Assembly (NCBI GenBank): GCA_963555705.1
Contig: OY743170.1
Coordinates: forward strand, 32,873,362 to 32,937,361
DNA from: Ligustrum vulgare
Lineage: Eukaryota > Streptophyta > Magnoliopsida > Lamiales > Oleaceae
Length of the DNA: 64,000 bases
Direction: 5' to 3'
The translations under genes were made by a program, and so were the position numbers. Positions 61,063-64,000 of this stretch are shown piece by piece (position 1 is the first letter of the stretch; each line of letters begins with the position of its first letter). The notes under the pieces are model-generated. The model worked only from the letters and a program-made list of their open reading frames with translations. It was not told the DNA's origin and did not search any database.

Positions 61063-63390
61063 ATGCTGAAGAGACAGGAAAGTTCACTCTCGTCGTCTCG
61101 CCGGGAGACTCCGGTCACACCGCCTCCGCCAGAAACCCACCATGCAAAAGCCATTGGTTGCATGTCCGGCATTATTCATCTCATTTCCAAGTACCAAAAT
61201 CGGAACAAGCTCCTCACTTCTGGTTAGAAACCCCTCCTCTTTTCCACTCATTTTACTTTTGATTTTAATTTTTGACGCAGAGCATCACCTGAACAAACCA
61301 TTTTGAATTATTTTAATGATTATATATTGTTTTGTTTTTCTTTAATTTCTTTGTTATATTCTATTTAATTACCAAGAATATTTGGAACTGAAACGAAATC
61401 AAATTTATCCCATTTTTCAGGTAGAAAACAAGAAAAAGTTCCATTGTCAACTCCAAGAAATGCCAAAGCATCAATTCCAACTAAAGCTTTTCCTTCTACT
61501 GTCAAAGAAGACATAAAAGATTTATGCACTGAAACCCAAATTCTTGATTCGAAGGGATTGTCAAGCAATACTATACCAAGAAGTCCCACACTACCACCGG
61601 AGATCCGGCGATCAAATGACGGAAACTCCTCAGAAAATCGGAAAACACCATCTTTGGTGGCGCGGCTGATGGGATTGGAGGAAATTCTGGTAAAAAAGCC
61701 TGCATTGCACGAAGATCCAATTGTAGAGAATAGAAAAAAGATACTGCAAGCCCTGGAAAAATGCAATGCGGATTTGGAAGCGCTAAAGAAGATAATTAGG
61801 AGGGTGCAATCTTCTGATAAGCGTCTTCGGCCGCCACAGGAGGCTTGGAAGGGGGTTGGTAGTGGTGGAAATGAATATTCTATGGACGTAAAAAGTGAGG
61901 AGCTGAGTCCAGTCTGCGTGCTAGACGAGTTCACTCGTTCACCTTTGAGTAGCTTCTCCGAAGTACAATATAATGGTCAGTCCCTTTTCCAGTTCTTTGA
62001 TTACTTTTCTTTCTTTCTATAACCTAGTTTTTGCTAGAACTAAGGTCTGGTACTTACCATTAACATTAATTAAGGTTCAAATAATTAAGAAAATTCCACA
62101 GAACCGGAATTTCATAAGTACATGTTCTTGATATGCAGACAAAAAACTCTATTTGCCACAGCTTTATTCAAAATGTTTTAGCCCTCAAGTATTTATTCTG
62201 TTTGGCGTGGACAATGTCATTATATGTTACAGTTACACTACCTTATCCAGTACCAAAACGTATAAAATATTCTTATTCTTGATAAACGGTATTAATTTAA
62301 ATATAAAGAAAATCATTTACTTACATTTTATTTTGAGTAGACTCCTCACATGAAGACACCAAAAGCTTGATTTGGAAAGTTTTTGTTAACGAATAATGAT
62401 GAGCCTTGAAGACAAAATACATATAAACTTTCATTAATGCAACGATACTTGTAGGTTTACAATGAGGATTATAAAAAAATGAGGTGACAAGATTATGTGT
62501 GTTGATTTAAGGGTTGATGTGATGAGTAAAATGATAAATTGTGTCATGTATATATTATGTCAACCTCCTTATCAACTTTCAAATACACATGTAGCACATA
62601 AACTTTTTTAATCTTGACAAATATTAGTGAAAGATCATGCTTTAATTCAGAGATCTTTACTGTATTTATCAATATAATTAAGCTGATCGATATACTGCAT
62701 TTACCTATAAAAATAAATTATTTTTCCTTTTTTCTTGGGGGGTGGAGGGGGGTGGGTTGGCCTGGTGGGGTGGATACATAGTGACATTAATGATGCAGTC
62801 AAAAAAGATCCAAAGGTAACAAAAGTATTGCTTGTGGCCTTCTCTCCCTGCAATAACACTAAAGAAAAGAAGATACATCATTGTTATTGCTTTAGATGAC
62901 AAATTTGCTCCACTTTCTCAGATTTAGGGTCCATGCACCCACTTTCATCACCTTTACTTTTTCTTCCAAGATTAACACAAAATATATTTGTATGTTATTC
63001 TGTTTAGTCATGTTCAATTTTACGTATAAGTACGTACTGATTCTTAGTTTCTATTGTGTCGGGATAGTACGTACTACACATCAACGAAAACCCGGCTCAG
63101 CTAAGAAGCCCGGAGAAGACGACCACACAATTGTGTATCGATCTTTACTTCAAATAAGAAGAGAGGCGACAGTGTCACCTGGATGGATCACCAGGGCTAA
63201 GTTACAAAGCGTAGATGAAGTGTGCAGTGACATTGCATGGGGCGAAAAAAGAGAGGTTGGGAGAATAGGGTTAGTTTTGGAAGATTACATATGCAGAGAT
63301 CTGATTGAAGAGTTTGTTAAAGAGTTGATGAAATGTTGTTGCATGTATTCTCTCCCCTTTGAGGCTTGTAAGAGAAGGCTTTTATTCTAG
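61063..63390 (+). CDS. TRM/LONGIFOLIA-like protein with DUF4378-type C-terminus
   Basis: Probable exons are 61063-61222, 61421-61975 and 63068-63390, joined at GT-AG sites in matching phase, giving 345 residues. Exon 2 carries KTPSLVARLMGLEE, the RLMGLE box of TRM proteins. Exon 3 carries SVDEVCSDIAWGEKREVGRI and LVLEDYICRDLIEEFVKEL, a DUF4378-like end. TRM proteins bind microtubules and recruit TON1/phosphatase complexes that set division plane and cell elongation. The start was chosen as the first ATG that reads into the conserved GCMSGIIHLISKYQ region. An overlapping 6-codon upstream ORF starts at 61049. A 36-bp microexon at 62139-62174 would also keep phase, so exon 2-3 structure is less certain. 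It is shorter than most TRMs. Confidence 0.8.
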
Positions 63391-63783
63391 TCGATCATCT
63401 ACGTACGCGTGCATTTATGTAGGGCGAGTTTAATTAGAGGTGTTCTTTCCTTCTTTTTTTTCCTCGATTCTTTTAGTACTATCGAAATGTACTTATTAGA
63501 ATTTTAAAAAGAGGCATCTGAATATTTATGTTTTTTAGTACAAGATTTTGAGTTGTGTGACTGACACGTGATTTTAACCGTTTTAATTTATGTTTTCTAA
63601 CCATGATTGATTTGCAAGTGTAGCAGTAATGTGTTGGTTTCCAAGGTTTGAATGTTGAAATTAGTCCAAATCGCCTTTTATTTCATATTGTGAAATATAT
63701 TGATTATTATTTCAATGATTTAATAATATCTAATATTTAGTTGGATATCAAGTATCAACATATGTTCCAGTTTGAAATATATA
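63391..63783. other. 3' flank of the TRM-like gene
   Basis: AT-rich sequence, probably including the 3' UTR; no other gene is visible. Confidence 0.45.
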
Positions 63784-63812
63784 CTAGTTCCACCACCCGT
63801 GCGATGCACGAT
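63784..63812 (-). mobile_element. Helitron 3' terminus
   Basis: On the minus strand a perfect small hairpin CGTGC-ATC-GCACG is followed by GGTGGTGGAACTAG and then T, the CTRR-T end of plant Helitrons. The rest of the element would extend to higher coordinates, but another end-like sequence starts at 63901. Confidence 0.6.
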
Positions 63813-63900
63813 ATTAGATATATACAAAATAAATTAAACTTGTAAAGAAAAAATAAATTCTAAAATACAAAATATTCTTCATAAATCTATACATATTTAT

Positions 63901-64000
63901 TGTAACGACCCGGCTCCCTCGCTGGGGCCTTCTCCATGTCGCACTCGTGGTCTTTCCACTCACCCCTGGCTCCCTCGCTGGAGCCTTCTCCAGAAGTGGA
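63901..64000 (+). mobile_element. Possible start of an LTR element, cut by the window end
   Basis: It starts TGTAACGACCCGGC, like many Gypsy LTRs, and is suddenly GC-rich. It has a repeated GGCTCCCTCGCTGG..CCTTCTCC unit (63912 and 63969). Too little is present to confirm. Confidence 0.3.

Overview
This is a nuclear genomic window from a flowering plant, almost certainly a eudicot. Evidence: AT-rich intergenic DNA, spliced genes with GT-AG introns, a calmodulin gene whose single intron interrupts the Gly26 codon, a TRM/LONGIFOLIA-type gene, and a dense nest of plant transposon families. I cannot name the species.

Only two ordinary host genes look intact: calmodulin (minus strand, two exons, 20376-20981) and a TRM-like protein with an RLMGLE box and a DUF4378-like C-terminus (plus strand, about three exons, 61063-63390). 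A short NAC-domain start (3183-3239) is a broken relic.

Most of the rest is mobile DNA, often with exact target duplications. From left to right: a Helitron Rep/helicase relic (2446-2855). A 9-kb Copia element (3436-12402, TSD GATGG) whose protease region is split by a 3.4-kb gag/protease-only LTR element (7548-10977, TSD ATTAC). A dead PIF/Harbinger transposon with both genes (13336-19452, TSD TTA) that holds an LTR fragment. Two unusual degenerate arrays: a C-rich one (24085-25330) and a GTCACA one (25390-27390), the latter with a related tract at 30990-32400 that carries Tourist-like and hAT-type insertions. A degraded Copia LTR (34331-36814) interrupted by a solo LTR (35301-35962, TSD AAGAT). 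A 5'-truncated L1-type LINE (38046-42112, 15-bp TSD). A Gypsy integrase fragment (43912-45190). A non-autonomous Helitron (47181-48351). A 12-kb hAT element (48661-60880).

The most striking object is inside that hAT. A young 8.8-kb LTR retrotransposon (49822-58631, TSD TATAC, two 2,049-bp LTRs with about four differences) has cut the hAT transposase gene. It has a tRNA primer site and a polypurine tract, but no gag or pol that I can recognise. Instead its interior holds two intact, intronless ORFs in antisense to the element: a full-length LONELY GUY (LOG)-type cytokinin-activating enzyme, and a 199-residue Cys-rich basic protein I do not recognise. This looks like a large non-autonomous retrotransposon carrying captured host coding sequence. 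At least eight copies of one small MITE family are also scattered across the window.
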